Assembly: GCF_039555335.1 (NCBI RefSeq)
Contig: NC_092641.1
Span: forward strand, 36,604,548 to 36,668,547
Length of the DNA: 64,000 nt
Source of the DNA: Amphiura filiformis
Lineage: Eukaryota > Echinodermata > Ophiuroidea > Amphilepidida > Amphiuridae
Direction: 5' to 3'
Part shown: positions 34,345 through 45,437 of the stretch, one piece after another
Numbering within the stretch: the stretch's first letter is position 1
Layout of the letters: the number at the start of each line of letters is the position of its first letter
Position numbers and translations under genes: made by a program
The notes under the pieces: model-generated
What the model was told of the DNA's origin: nothing
The model's database searches: none
What the model saw: only the letters and a program-made list of their open reading frames with translations

Positions 34345-35318
34345 GGGACGCACCATTAGATACCAAGGGGGGGGGGCGGGTAGTTTTTTGAAAAAAAAAT
34401 TTTGTCGCACCATCTGAGCAACAAAAAAAAATTTGCTCCACCTCAGACTAAAAAAAAAATTTGCTCCACATTGGACCAGAAAAAAAAGATTTGATGTCAA
34501 GGGTGAAAAAAATTTGTCACAGTTAGTGAAGAAAAATTAACCTCATATAGCTTTTATATTGCAAAATTTTTCGCACTTCGCGCGAATTTGCTCCTTTTTT
34601 CACCAAGAATATTTATTTTAGCTCCGAACTGGTACGTATTTTGTGCGCATTTGATTGTGAAAAGTTATTAATATGTGAGCCGGATCTGTGAGTGAAAACA
34701 CTTGATTCGCTCTACTTCACAGATTTTCACCAAATTCCACCCCAATGTCAAAATTATTATAGAAATCTGTGCCTGCCGGGGCCACATGACTGATTGAGAG
34801 CATAGGCGTAGATCCCGGGGGGCCAATATTTGCTAGGGGTGGTCCATACAATCATCACCTATGTTGACGCATGTATGTGGGTTTCTGACAAAATTAATTT
34901 GAAAAACCCCAATTTTTGCGCGCTTCGCGCGCATTTATTGTACATTTATACCATATTTCACCAGTTTAGCTTCAATATGCCAAAATTTTTCGCGCCAAAA
35001 GACGTTCATTATACTTTAAGAAAGTTTTTACACATAAAAATATTGATGTTTTTTGTGGCACTCGAAATTTAGGTGCTACAAAACGTAAAATGATCAAAAT
35101 ATGGACAAAATTTGACAACTCGACAAACAAATTGTTGAAAATTATAGGACTTTACGATTGCAAAAAAAAAAAAATTTGTCTCTCCGAGGTGTTGAAAAAA
35201 AAAAAATTGCTTCATCCAGGGGCTAAAAAAAAAAATTTGCTTCACCGAGGTACTAAAAAAAAAAATTTGTCACGACCCCAACTACCCAGCCCCCCCTTGA
35301 TATCTAATGGTGCGTCCC
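34345..35318. mobile_element. PIF/Harbinger-like MITE nested in the Penelope element (TTA duplication)
   Basis: Inverted ends GGGACGCACCATTAGATA and TATCTAATGGTGCGTCCC with TTA on both sides (34342-34344 and 35319-35321). A 3-bp TWA duplication is the mark of PIF/Harbinger. Inside are several near-copies of GCTCCACC..AAAAAAAAATTT on both strands and a GCGCGCTTCGCGCGCATTT motif also seen near 61500. The host RT reads straight on across the site. Confidence 0.88.
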
Positions 35319-35321
35319 TTA

Positions 35322-36345
35322 GAACAGCATGCCTTAGCCACAGCTCCGCTAGATTGTAGACCTAGACTCTGGAAAAGATACGTCGACGACATTGGAAATT
35401 GTTAAGGAAGACCAGGTCGATAACCTTACCAGTCACCTAAACCAGAGCGATCCAACAGGTAGCATAAAATTCACGTATGAAAAAGAGCACGAGGGCACCA
35501 TTCCATTTTTGGACACTCTAATAGTAAAAAAAGCAGATGGCTCGGTCAAGCTGTTAGTCTATAGAAAGGTCACCCACACTGACCAATACCTAAATTTCGA
35601 CTCGCACCATATACCATCCCATACACCACAAACTAGGTGTAATTCGCACTCTGTTAGACAGAATGAACAGTGTTGTAACGGAAGACGAGGACAGAAAACA
35701 AGAAGAAGAGAAGATCAAGCAGGCGCTCGGGCGTTGTGGCTATCCTAATTGGTCCTTTAAGAAAGTGAAAGAAAAATGGTTAACAAACAGAGCAAGCCCA
35801 ACACCAAGAAAGATAGTAGCGATCGGACCAAGGGATTTGTCGTGATCCCGTACGTAGAGGGACTCGCAGACAAAGCCAATAGGATCTTCCGAAAACACGG
35901 AATTGCCACTGTTATGAAACCTAACACCACGCTCCGAAAAATGCTGGTTCATCCTAAAGACAAAATAGACCCACTTAGCACAACTGACTGCGTTAATAAA
36001 ATACCATGCGCAGATTGTAATCACTCGTCTAAGAGAACACCAGAAAGAGACAGACAGGGTGTCAAAAACCAAATCAAATTACACCCGGCAAACCCGAAAA
36101 CAATCAGCGAGTGAACAATCCAAGTCAGGCTAGTCAGCTATAACAGACCACGCAGTGCAACAAAATCATATCATCAATTGGGACAATGCCAAAATTCTGA
36201 GCAAGGAGTGTGATGCAAATGCCAGATATGTCAAAGAATCAATATGGATCAGGAGACGAGGACCCAATGTCATGAATAGAGACGAGGGGGCCCACTACCT
36301 TAGTCACGTGTATGATCCTCTCCTGGCTGTAAATACACCCTCTAC
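35322..36345 (+). pseudogene. Penelope-like RT C-terminal part and endonuclease region, degraded
   Basis: Directly after the MITE the RT continues EQHALATAPLDCRPRLWKRY then VDD, the catalytic YVDD box. A shift follows, then EIVKEDQVDNLTSHLNQSD, GTIPFLDTLIVKKADGS and, in another frame, the linker SFKKVKEKWLTNRA. FVVIPYVEGLADKANRIFRK and NKIPCADCNHS lead to where the GIY-YIG motif should be. Here the sequence jumps to REHQKE-like text in another frame, so the core GIY-YIG residues appear deleted. RYVKESIWIRRRGPNVMNRD (36220-36280) is the end of the endonuclease domain. Confidence 0.82.
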
Positions 36346-36647
36346 AGTCGGGATACGTCCTACCGGAAGTAAGGATCATCCATCATCATTCTGATGATGC
36401 CTATCGACCATGACAGGCGAAACCGTCAAGTGAGTAAAATATTTTGGTTTTGTGCAAAAGAAAATTATTTTACGGTTAACTTTCAAGCATACTGACCGAC
36501 CCTCGTATCATCAATGCTCGATTACTGTCAGCTGTGGGCTTGTAATCGGATACACTGCTTGCTTTGATATTTATCTATGTAATTGTTATGTTAATTCTGG
36601 CATTTGTCATTACATTTTGTATTCAGTTGTGAAATAAATGTTTCGTG

Positions 36648-36714
36648 AATTGAATTGAATTGAATTGAATTGAATTGAATTGAATTGAATTGAATTGAAT
36701 TGAAATTGAATTGA
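36648..36714. repeat. (AATTG)n microsatellite
   Basis: About thirteen GAATT/AATTG units, imperfect at the right end. Such pentamers often trail non-LTR elements, but no body is evident next to it. Confidence 0.9.
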
Positions 36715-36792
36715 ATTAATTGAATCAATTAACTATATAAATTATATAAGCTATAAATCTACCATGATACAACCCATATCGACAGCAACTGA

Positions 36793-37210
36793 CGGTGTTC
36801 GTAATACTAATGTTCGCCTCCGTCTTATTTCTTAAATTAAATCTTATCTCTTTTTTTGATACCAAATTGCATTCTGATGTCATTTTTAGATCCTTTGGGA
36901 ATTATCTTCAATACAAAATTTTCAAATGATGGTTGGCTTTTTCTCCCAGCTACATATACATATCATTAGATTTATAAAGTTTACTTCGAGGACTGTTAAA
37001 TGTTTAATAATTTTCAATTTTTAATAATAAGCCATAAAATTTGTATTATAATATCAGAAGGACATTCCTCGTATTCAGAATGCAATTTGGTGTCTGATGT
37101 GCTCTCGGGTCTCAACAAAAATTCTTTGCAAACGTCGCTATCCGATCCCTTAACTTCGAAGGCCTCTGAAGGAATAAACTTAGCAAACCTTCCATCTAAA
37201 ACGTCGTAAC
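36793..37210 (+). repeat. Second copy of the 0.4-kb segment with an open Ser-rich tail frame
   Basis: Same segment as 27793-28210. After an ATAATATCAG acceptor-like site (to about 37058) a frame runs GHSSYSECNLVSDVLSGLNK to ASEGINLANLPSKTS and stops at 37209. The Ser/Thr-rich, hydrophilic make-up resembles the cytoplasmic tail of a 7TM receptor, but I cannot link it to the receptor here, whose last exon has its own stop. It could be a terminal exon of an unseen gene or part of a repeat. Confidence 0.35.
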
Positions 37211-37979
37211 TAACATAAAAACTATTTATTTGAATCCGAAGAAAAATGCAATTTAATCAATAGCCGACTTCAATTTTGGCTGAATCTCTCAAAAGCACGA
37301 TTTTATTCCGAGGTTTTAATAATCGCCCCATTGGAAAAAAAAACCCGTAAAACACGTTTTCTTTGCTCGATTTGATGCCTTTTCGGCGTTATTTGAGATA
37401 TTTTATAAGCAGTCGACACTGAGTCGATTGCAAATCGATGAAAGTTTAACGTATGTTCCAATAACAGCGCCCTCAGTTTTCGACATGCTGCCCACTTTAA
37501 TTATAAAAATGCGACTTTTTTTGCCATTTTTTTAGGCATTATCTTTGTATAATTAGTTGCAAATGCACATTCTGTTTACACTCTCTCCTTCCTCATCCCC
37601 ACCCACCCCCATTTTTCAATGTTGGGAGACTGTGATGTAGATAATTATGATGACGATGTTGTCAAAATCAACTTTGCAATAGGAAAGCGGAAAGGATGTT
37701 GGCCAATTAATGCTTTCAAGTTGGTGTGGCAACATTTTTCGCCAGGATTGTGGCACCCATTATGTGCAACAGGCTTCAATCTGCAGCGGTTTGATACCCG
37801 GGACATCCTTATATTTTGGAATCTTTCCAATTATGACCACTTGCTCGATGCCTAGCTTACACTTTGGGCAAAAACTGAATCATGATGAAGCGCCGTAAAA
37901 AGCACCCGGGTTGAAGCCCCTGTTAGACTAATCCGCCACTTCTTCCGACGGACCTCAAAAGGAATAATGACGCTACCGC

Positions 37980-38830
37980 TTTAAAGCTAACTGGAAGGTT
38001 CAATGCTCCTCCCAGCGGCATTAACACCAGAGCTGTCGCCGACACACCAAAGGAAAAGGCTACTGGAATGTTTGGACAATACACCAGGATGGCAATCTTG
38101 AAATCCTACTAGCTCAAATGTAAAAGTTCAGATGGAAACCCACTGGACAGAATCTGGAGAGTTTATAAGAAGCTATAAAATTCTTAGTGCTTGGGTAATG
38201 TATCAGTACACCGACAATTAAGGAGTGGGGCTGATACTCAACAAAGTTGCCCAAGAGTGCACTCCTAGAATATAATCCCATGCCCCCCAAGAATGATTTC
38301 AGACGTGAATGACAGGAACAATCGCCATCATTCAAGCGTATACCCAAACACCACTGACAATGAGACTTGCGTAGATGAATTCTACGACCATCTACAAAGA
38401 AAAACCGACAAAACACCGAAAAAATGACATCTTAATTATCATGGGTGATCTAAATTCCAATGTTGGAAGTGATAACTCGGGATGGGAGACCATCATGGGA
38501 AAATACGGACTTGGAGAAAGCAATGACAGAGGTGAGCAATAGGCTCTACAATGTTTAAACAAAGCAAAGTCAAGAGACAATATGGACATAATATCATGAA
38601 AATCTCAAGACCACAAAACTCACAACAAAATTAATTACGTCAGGATTAACATCAAATGGAACAGATATTACCAGCTGTAGAAGTTATCCAAGTGCAGACG
38701 TTGGATCTGATCACCAAATGGTGTTGTCAGACTTGTGAGACATCAAACTAAAGTTCAAGTAAAAACCAAAATGCAACCCCAAACGATATGACATTTTCAA
38801 ACTCAAACATCCAGCCAAAGGAAAAGCTAC
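37980..38830 (+). pseudogene. RTE-like LINE endonuclease fragment
   Basis: Plus-strand pieces of an apurinic-type endonuclease. YWNVWTIHQDGNLEILLAQM is the start of the domain. ILIIMGDLNSNVGSDNSGWE gives the catalytic GDLN region. SADVGSDHQMVLSD gives the catalytic SDH. Stops and shifts break it into three frames. It could be the 5' half of the same class of LINE whose RT lies inverted at 28286-30270, but family identity is not shown. Confidence 0.75.
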
Positions 38831-38931
38831 GAGATTAGTCTCGGTCCCAGATGATTTGTGCTCCACTGTCACTAGACAAGCTGTCTCGCCGCAACCTCAT
38901 AGTACATCTTCTCTGATTGGCTGAACACCTA

Positions 38932-39366
38932 CCGTAAAATGGGGTAACTTCGGTCAGCGGGGTAACTTTGGTCGGTCAAATATATTTTTTTAAATGGTCA
39001 TATTTTCATACAGCAATATTGTTTTTAGTCATATTCGGTGTCAATTTGTTAAGAAATATATTTGGAAGAAATAATAGTCGCTCATGTCCAATTTCCTCGA
39101 AATTTTCCTTGATTAATTTTGCTTAGTCAAATGTTACAAAAAATAACAACATATACAGCGGTAATACAGGGTAACTTTGGTCAGGCTATTTTTAACCCCT
39201 AGGGCACCCTTACAAAATTATTTTAAAATCTTTTTCAACTTCAAGATGTAGTTAAGGGAACCCTATTGTCATAAAAAAAGATATAATTAGAAATAGAACT
39301 GATTTTGTTTGGAAGCAGTGGTTTAAAAACTCTGAGTGAAGTGCCCAAAGTTACCCCATTTTACGG
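38932..39366. mobile_element. Mariner-like MITE (TA duplication)
   Basis: Inverted ends CCGTAAAATGGGGTAACTT and AAGTTACCCCATTTTACGG with TA on both sides. GGGGTAACTTTGGTC recurs inside near the left end. 435 bp, non-coding. Confidence 0.82.
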
Positions 39367-40314
39367 TACCTCAGGCTCTCGTTAAAAACCGAGGTATAAA
39401 TTGGCTGTCAATTTCCGGGGGGGGGGAGCACTTCAACATGAAATGGATATAGGTGTAGGGCTGACACCTATATCATATCCAGTAATTTTAAAAATCCTAG
39501 TGGGCAAATATTACAGTACAGCTGCTTCTGTCAATAATAATATCGTTGCAACTTCCGCTAATGATTAAAATGTGATTAGCTGATTACACTATAGAGATCA
39601 TGAAAATGTCAAAAGTGACTAACTCAGGGGCGGACTGGGCTGGTACGCTTCTCGCCCAAAAATACAGCCAGCTCAAATAAAGCAGAGAAGATCTTCTCTG
39701 CATAGGCTAAAGTATACATAAAGTGTAAACCTAAGGGATGCAATGATGATGACTGAAAAAAAAAAAGAAAGAAACTTATGAAAGGTACCGTACCAACAAA
39801 GAAAGAAGCAAATGAAGGGAAAAGAAAAGAAATGCAAATTTATTTATAAATAGGAATAAATAAATAAATAGGGCCTAAATAAATCAAGTAAATCAAGCAA
39901 GTAAATAGTTTGAAGAGAAAGAAGCAAATAAACAAAGAAAGAAAGTCTCAGGTCAAGCCTTAGCTCAGGCCTGCCTTAGCTGAGCCGCGGATCTAGCGCC
40001 CTCATATTGTTGTACTTCAGATGCATCCATTTTACTACAAATTTAGGTCTAGTTCCTTCAAAAGAAAACACCAAATTTAGCCTAAATAATTACACAGTTT
40101 GTTACATTGCATTGCATCGATCTTTTAACACTTTTCTCGGCAATCAGCGCTGTGAGAATCAAGCTGTATTTGTATGGTATAGGTATTGGGTTTGTGCTAA
40201 ATTCATGCAAATTGCATTGTGTTTTCAATATGGTTGTTGAATTCGGCAGCTTTACCAAACTTTGAATGCACGGCGATTCGGGCACTGTACAGGTTAGTAT
40301 AGGAATTTATTATC
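39367..40314. other. Intergenic, purine-rich stretch
   Basis: 39740-39960 is rich in AAAGAAAGAAGCAAA and AATAAATAAATA words. Nothing else recognised. Confidence 0.45.
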
Positions 40315-41592
40315 AAAAGGGCATTTCGTGATCCACAGCATCATCCCCCACTTTTCTCAATAAAAGTTCAGCTTTTTAAATCACTGGAAACCTCTGGCTA
40401 CATAATGTAAACTTATGTCACAAATAGGTCACCCAAAACATGTTACTTGTTAGCCTTTTTAGCCCTAGAACTCTGGCCATAGTATCCGGCCGTTTTTAGT
40501 TTACTTCCACTAGGGCCAGAGGCACTTACATTGAAAAAATTGTTGGGAATTCTTGAACGATCCAGTACAAAAAATGAAATCATTTTAATGCTTGATCGAA
40601 CCAATACAAATGTGTGTCAGGTCACTAATTTACATGATAAAACCCACTTGAGAACACACAATCGCCGGTCATTTCTAAAGATGCATTTATACTTTAATCG
40701 CTTTTGCAGAAACCTGAATCGCACGCATGATCAGTGTACTAAATCGCCGTCATATTTGCCTGCTGAGCATGCGCATGATTCGCTGTTTTTCAAAAGCGAC
40801 ACGTAGGCTATTTTATTGACACCCTCTGTCGGTCAACGTTCTCTAAAATTGCACACATAACTTGTGTAGTTAGCGACAATGATTCAGTCTGATGATGAGT
40901 AACCCATGAGTATAAACACAGCTTTACACAATGACTAATTTACATAGGCACAAAAGACCGTGTTCATGTACCGTTACTCAGCCAAACATGGCAGAGTAGG
41001 TCCCGGATGACGGTACATGTTCCTATCTCCTCAACGTTATACCTTTCCAACAAGGAAAGAGATACGAAAGGCGAACGTCTAGCCTAGGTATGAGTACTAC
41101 AAGCAAGGAACTTATACGATGTCCTCATTCACAAACTGATACTATCTGTCCATCGTATAAGACTGTTACCGTACGGCAATGTGGTGAAGGAATATTACAC
41201 AGTCAAGAATAGGCTCCATCATTTTTTTATTATGACATATGATCCTCCCAGTCTCCCGAAACATCAAAAGCGTTGCACTTATACTTACTTAAAAGGGATT
41301 TCAGTAGATACATTGTATCCACGAAAAAAACTTATTTCCAAAATTTCAGTTGATTCCGATTTTGCGTTTGCGAGTTATGCATGATTATGTGTAATTATAC
41401 TGCTCCATAGACAATGTGTGTGCACCAGAACGAAATTCAAATTTGGCGATATTTTTGCTAAACGAATTAATCTGCAAGAAATATTTGGTACATAAGCATT
41501 ATGTAGCCAGAGGTATCCAATGGTGTAAAAATCTCAACTTTTTTTTGGAAAAGTGGGGGGATGAGGCTGTGGATCATGAAATGCCCCTTTAA
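40315..41592. mobile_element. 1.3-kb inverted-repeat element (AAAGGGCATTTCGTGATCC family)
   Basis: The left AAAGGGCATTTCGTGATCCA and the following CATCATCCCCCACTTTTC are matched in inverse at the right end (GGATGAGGCTGTGGATCATG, AAATGCCCCTTT). CTGGAAACCTCTGGCTACAT near the left pairs with ATGTAGCCAGAGGTATCCA near the right. The right-hand 300 bp also match 60385-60720. The middle contains a smaller inverted repeat (40455-40530). Confidence 0.65.
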
Positions 41593-42931
41593 GACTGTCC
41601 TTTTTCACATATGCAGACAAAAAAAGGGCCAACTTGCCTAGAAATGGTCAAATTTTGGCAAGAAATATCTCTATATAATCCTATGTAAGTCCCATGCATA
41701 TCACATCGTTAGCAGCGATTGAGGTTTTTTTTCTGAAGTTTGGTTGGTACCCACCCACGGCCCTGCAAGGTGCTAACACTTCAAAGTGTCCATAGTTCTG
41801 GTCGCTTGGGTTCAACTCCCCGCACATGCATGGAATCCTACGTAATACAATGTATGTATCATGTTCGCTTCCATCTAGCGATCAATAAGCTAAATAACAC
41901 ACGAGTAATCCAATTCAATGCACAAGCTCATACACATGGGATTCTTTGATGTCAGCTGCAAACAATAGAAACCTGGATCAATAATGAACGTTGGTCAAAA
42001 GTCGAGCTTACTGAAGTGAAAAAATGTGTACGGTACGTATGCAGAATCATATTGCCTTGAAAATCATAAAAAGCGATTGCTTGATGAACTCCAATGATTT
42101 TATTAGCGTTATTTATAAACCACATTTTAATATTTCAAAATGTTTTATATGCTATTTGACCCAGAAATGTATGAATTTGATGCGAAATCGTAATGAAAAA
42201 TAAAATTTTACTTGTCAGATTCAGAAAGAGAGAATCTCATTACACACATGAATTACATCACAATCCAAACAATAGATGGTCAAGTTCATGGAGAATGTTA
42301 CAAATTGTTGCATGTTTTGCTATTTCGTTTTTTTCTGCAGGGAATATGTTTTATCATTAAAATCGGATATATGGAAAACTATCAAAAATACGGCACAAAC
42401 GGACATCGCTATTAGTTTCGCTGAACACAGTCTTTTGTGGCTATTCTCTCGGTCGGGCCACGTCACATCCATTCATGCATTGGAGTGAAAACAACTTATC
42501 GCATATTTTTATTTGCAGAGAGTCGAACCTGGCACAATAGTGTGATAGCTTGTGATACACTCCAGAGTTCAGTGTATGCGAATGTTGTTTTCACTCCAGC
42601 GCTATTGTCAGCCGGTTCATGCCCGGATGTCCGACCAACAGAATTGAGTAAAGCTGTGTTTATAATACACATGGGCAGTTGTACTGTAGACTTAACTACT
42701 AATTTCGAACGTTTCAGGACTTTTTCGGCAAGGATGACAATTTTGACCTCCTCGACCTCGTCTGTTTACAAACAGAGAGGTAGACAAAAGACCGTTCCGC
42801 TTGTCCAAACACTCGAGTATCAGAAGCATGGTCCACAATAGCGTGATTCACGTAACATGAATAGGGATTAAAAAGCTGTCAAGTAGAGCTTCTTTTGTCC
42901 AATTTGCCATCAAGATTTCATATATGGAAAC
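41593..42931. other. Intergenic stretch with one hairpin
   Basis: 42479-42504 (GGAGTGAAAACAACTTATCG) and 42574-42600 (GTTGTTTTCACTCC) are inverse and would form a hairpin. A 134-codon open frame over 42437-42841 shows no domain and I do not call it a gene. Confidence 0.4.
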
Positions 42932-43398
42932 CAGGGTTCGTTTTTTGCCAGCAAAAACCTGTTTTTGCCGGTAAAGTGGCAAAAACCTGGCAAAAACTGT
43001 TTTTGCCAGTTTTTGCCTGGATTAACCGGCAAAAATGGCAAAAAATGGCAAAAACTCACATATAGTCACTCAAATATTTTAAGTGACACAGAAAGCTCAT
43101 AAACAGTAACACACAACTTTTAACGAATCATTCGACATATTTTTTGTCTCATTAAGTCCTTTTAATGATAAAGTTTTGAATGTGATACATGCCACATTTC
43201 GGTTAATTGCACTTGATATATTGCTTATAATTACAAAATCTGGCCTTGTTACACTCGGGAACTTATTTTTGTAACTTTGTGAAATAACTCACTTTTTTAG
43301 TTTTTGCCATTTTTGCCGGCAAAAACTTTTGCCAAGTGGTTAAAACCGCGGTTAAAACCGCGGTTTTTTCCACCTGCGGCAAAAACCTGCGAACCCTG
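42932..43398. mobile_element. hAT-like MITE built of GGCAAAAAC repeats
   Basis: Ends CAGGGTTCG and CGAACCCTG. Near both ends GGCAAAAACCTG-like words repeat many times in both directions. Flanks ATGGAAAC and ATAAAAAC may be a decayed 8-bp duplication. Confidence 0.72.
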
Positions 43399-43480
43399 AT
43401 AAAAACAGTTCAGACCCAGAACACGATCATGTCAGAAATTAATGTTTTGTTCTGGGACTGATTATTTGGACTTCAGTGTT

Positions 43481-43775
43481 AATTCGTTACGGCAGAGTGC
43501 TACACTATCGTAAGTGCAGTAGAATGTAATAGCTGCCTTTTGTAAAACACCTATTGTTTGCAGCACAATCCCCTCATCATGCTCATTGTAAAGTGTTGAT
43601 GTTCTGTTTTACTTGCCTGATGGCCACTAAGCTAACCCCAAGATATCACCTTACATGTAGTTGGGTGTTTTTCTAGTGTTATTGGTTAAAAATAAGTACA
43701 TTTATTGAAATGTTGCAAATGGCAGCTATAACATTCTATTGTACTTACGATAGTGTAGCACTCTGCCGACGAATT
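43481..43775. mobile_element. Inverted-repeat MITE
   Basis: About 60-bp arms: AATTCGTTACGGCAGAGTGC...TACACTATCGTAAGTGCAG at the left is matched by the inverse at 43713-43775 (GCACTCTGCCGACGAATT end). 295 bp, non-coding. Confidence 0.7.
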
Positions 43776-45285
43776 GTTTTCATTATAAATGTCGCAAAAT
43801 ATTATTATTTGACAATAAATACCAACCTGTTTGACCTCTCCATATATTCATACATTGCTCATATCACCTGTGTTTTCAATATCATATTTTGTGGTAAAAA
43901 TGATTTCAAATGTGTGATTTGCAGTCATTTTTGGAGCAACGATTTCTATATATGCTCACCAAACAGTGGGAAAGTGTGCAATCCAATTCCCATTCGAATG
44001 CATGGGAAACTGAAAGTGCATAACACAGGCCAGCCAACTCCCACGATAACATTAACCCATCACTGCAGTAGACCCAGGGGGGAGCGCATCAATGATCAAA
44101 TATTTTTGGTGGGTATGTTCCCCCGGAATTTTGAGGTGATGGGTCTTTGGGAGCTGAAGGCGTACCGGTAAAAGGGGGTCTAACCGTCTTTTGGACCTGC
44201 GAACCAGGCTGCGAACAAGTACAATGGGGACTTTTGGAGCTGCGTACAGTCAAAATCAAGGGTCTTTCTTGGCTTTTTGGTTGAAAATCGCCTGAAAAAA
44301 CAGGAATATGAGGAATGAGCAATTTTGGAGTCTTTTACAGCTGAAATTATCAAAATCAAGGGTCTTTCGGAGCTCTGTTTTGGTCAAATATACTGGGTCT
44401 TTCGTGCCCCCGCTCCCCCCTCCCCCTCCCCCCCACTCCCCACGAGTAGAACATCTCAGAGTTGTGCAGAATATAATTAGGACAGGTATGAAATGAAAGG
44501 TGAATTCAAATTTGCCATCAAACCACATCATTTTATATTAAATTAAAGCCCTTGAGTAAAGAAAGCCAAAACTGAAAACCGTTTTGTCATAGCACTTTCT
44601 GTAGCAAAGTTACATCTTGTCAAAGGTTGACTTTCATCAAAAATATTCAGCAAACTTTTAATGCATCAATTACAAAACAAAACAGCAAACTTGGGTCGAG
44701 TTTGGTGAAATTTATAATTTTTTCAAGTTATGACCAAAGATATCCATCCATGGGTAAAATTACTTCATTGATACCATGTACTTGGCACATATGGAATTTC
44801 AGTTTGGATATGTAAGGCCAAAAAAAAATTGTTTGCTTGTCACCGACAGACCCTAATGGAATATATGGAAAAAAAGGTGTTTTTTTGTTTTACTGTACAA
44901 GTGAATACCGACCGTAATTTTGGAGGGTTTTTTTTTTTCAACATTTTTGACATCCTGAAAAGTTTTTTTCACTGTTTCTACATACTTCTACAATGTAAAC
45001 TGTTTAAAAACATGAATGAATACAGTAGAGAAATATCTCAATTCACAACTATTTAAAGGCATACAGTCATGTTTTAGTTAGATGACCTTTAAATTTTTTT
45101 ATTTTTTTTAAATCTCGACCGACCGACCCACCCAATTCTGAAAAAGTTGTGGAGGACAAGCAAACTATCTTTTTTTTTGCCTAATGATGTATTCAGGCAT
45201 ATTACCATAATTTTCCGGTTTAAACCTGAATTCAGGTTTTTCCCAAATGTATGTACGGATGTACATGTTTGCTATTTAATTTCAG
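43776..45285. other. Upstream region of the zinc-finger gene
   Basis: Holds a C/G-run stretch around 44080-44450 (GGTCTTTCGGAGCTCTGTTT and similar GGGTCTTT words, probably a decayed repeat) and T-rich tracts (44925-45180). I cannot identify a promoter or 5' UTR exon. Confidence 0.4.
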
Positions 45286-45437
45286 GTATGAGTCAGGAAT
45301 CCTTCACATCAACCAAAGACTATGCAGGACCACATTTGACAATTGCAACTGCTACAACAACCAAATCGCACAAGCCCCATGGTAGTAAAGGAACAGTTAA
45401 CCAACCAATGGCTCTTCTAGACTTTGCTGTGTTACAG
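45286..45437 (+). CDS. Zinc-finger gene exon 1 (start codon at 45288)
   Basis: Acceptor TTTAATTTCAG, donor GTCAGT. 50 codons starting MSQESFTSTKDYAGPHL, Thr/Ser-rich and low in complexity. The upstream part of the transcript is not identified. Confidence 0.7.

Larger units (their letters stand above)
30917..36473 (+). mobile_element. Penelope-like element with inverted terminal repeats
   Basis: The terminal repeats are inverted: 31760-31896 matches 36299-36435 in inverse, and beyond that 30917-30956 matches 36434-36473. The left arm is split by about 0.8 kb (30957-31759) absent from the right arm. Between them lie Penelope-type reverse transcriptase and C-terminal endonuclease-region sequences on the plus strand. 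Inverted or direct terminal repeats and a GIY-YIG endonuclease are known features of Penelope elements. Two other transposons are nested in the body (32021-33618 and 34345-35318). Stops and shifts make it inactive. Confidence 0.82.

Noticed and set aside
41757-41830. tRNA-like sequence with GGGTTCAACTCC B box
   Set aside because: A convincing A box and cloverleaf could not be found.
42437-42841. 134-codon open frame as a gene
   Set aside because: No recognisable domain, no supporting splice sites, and it overlaps a hairpin; probably chance.
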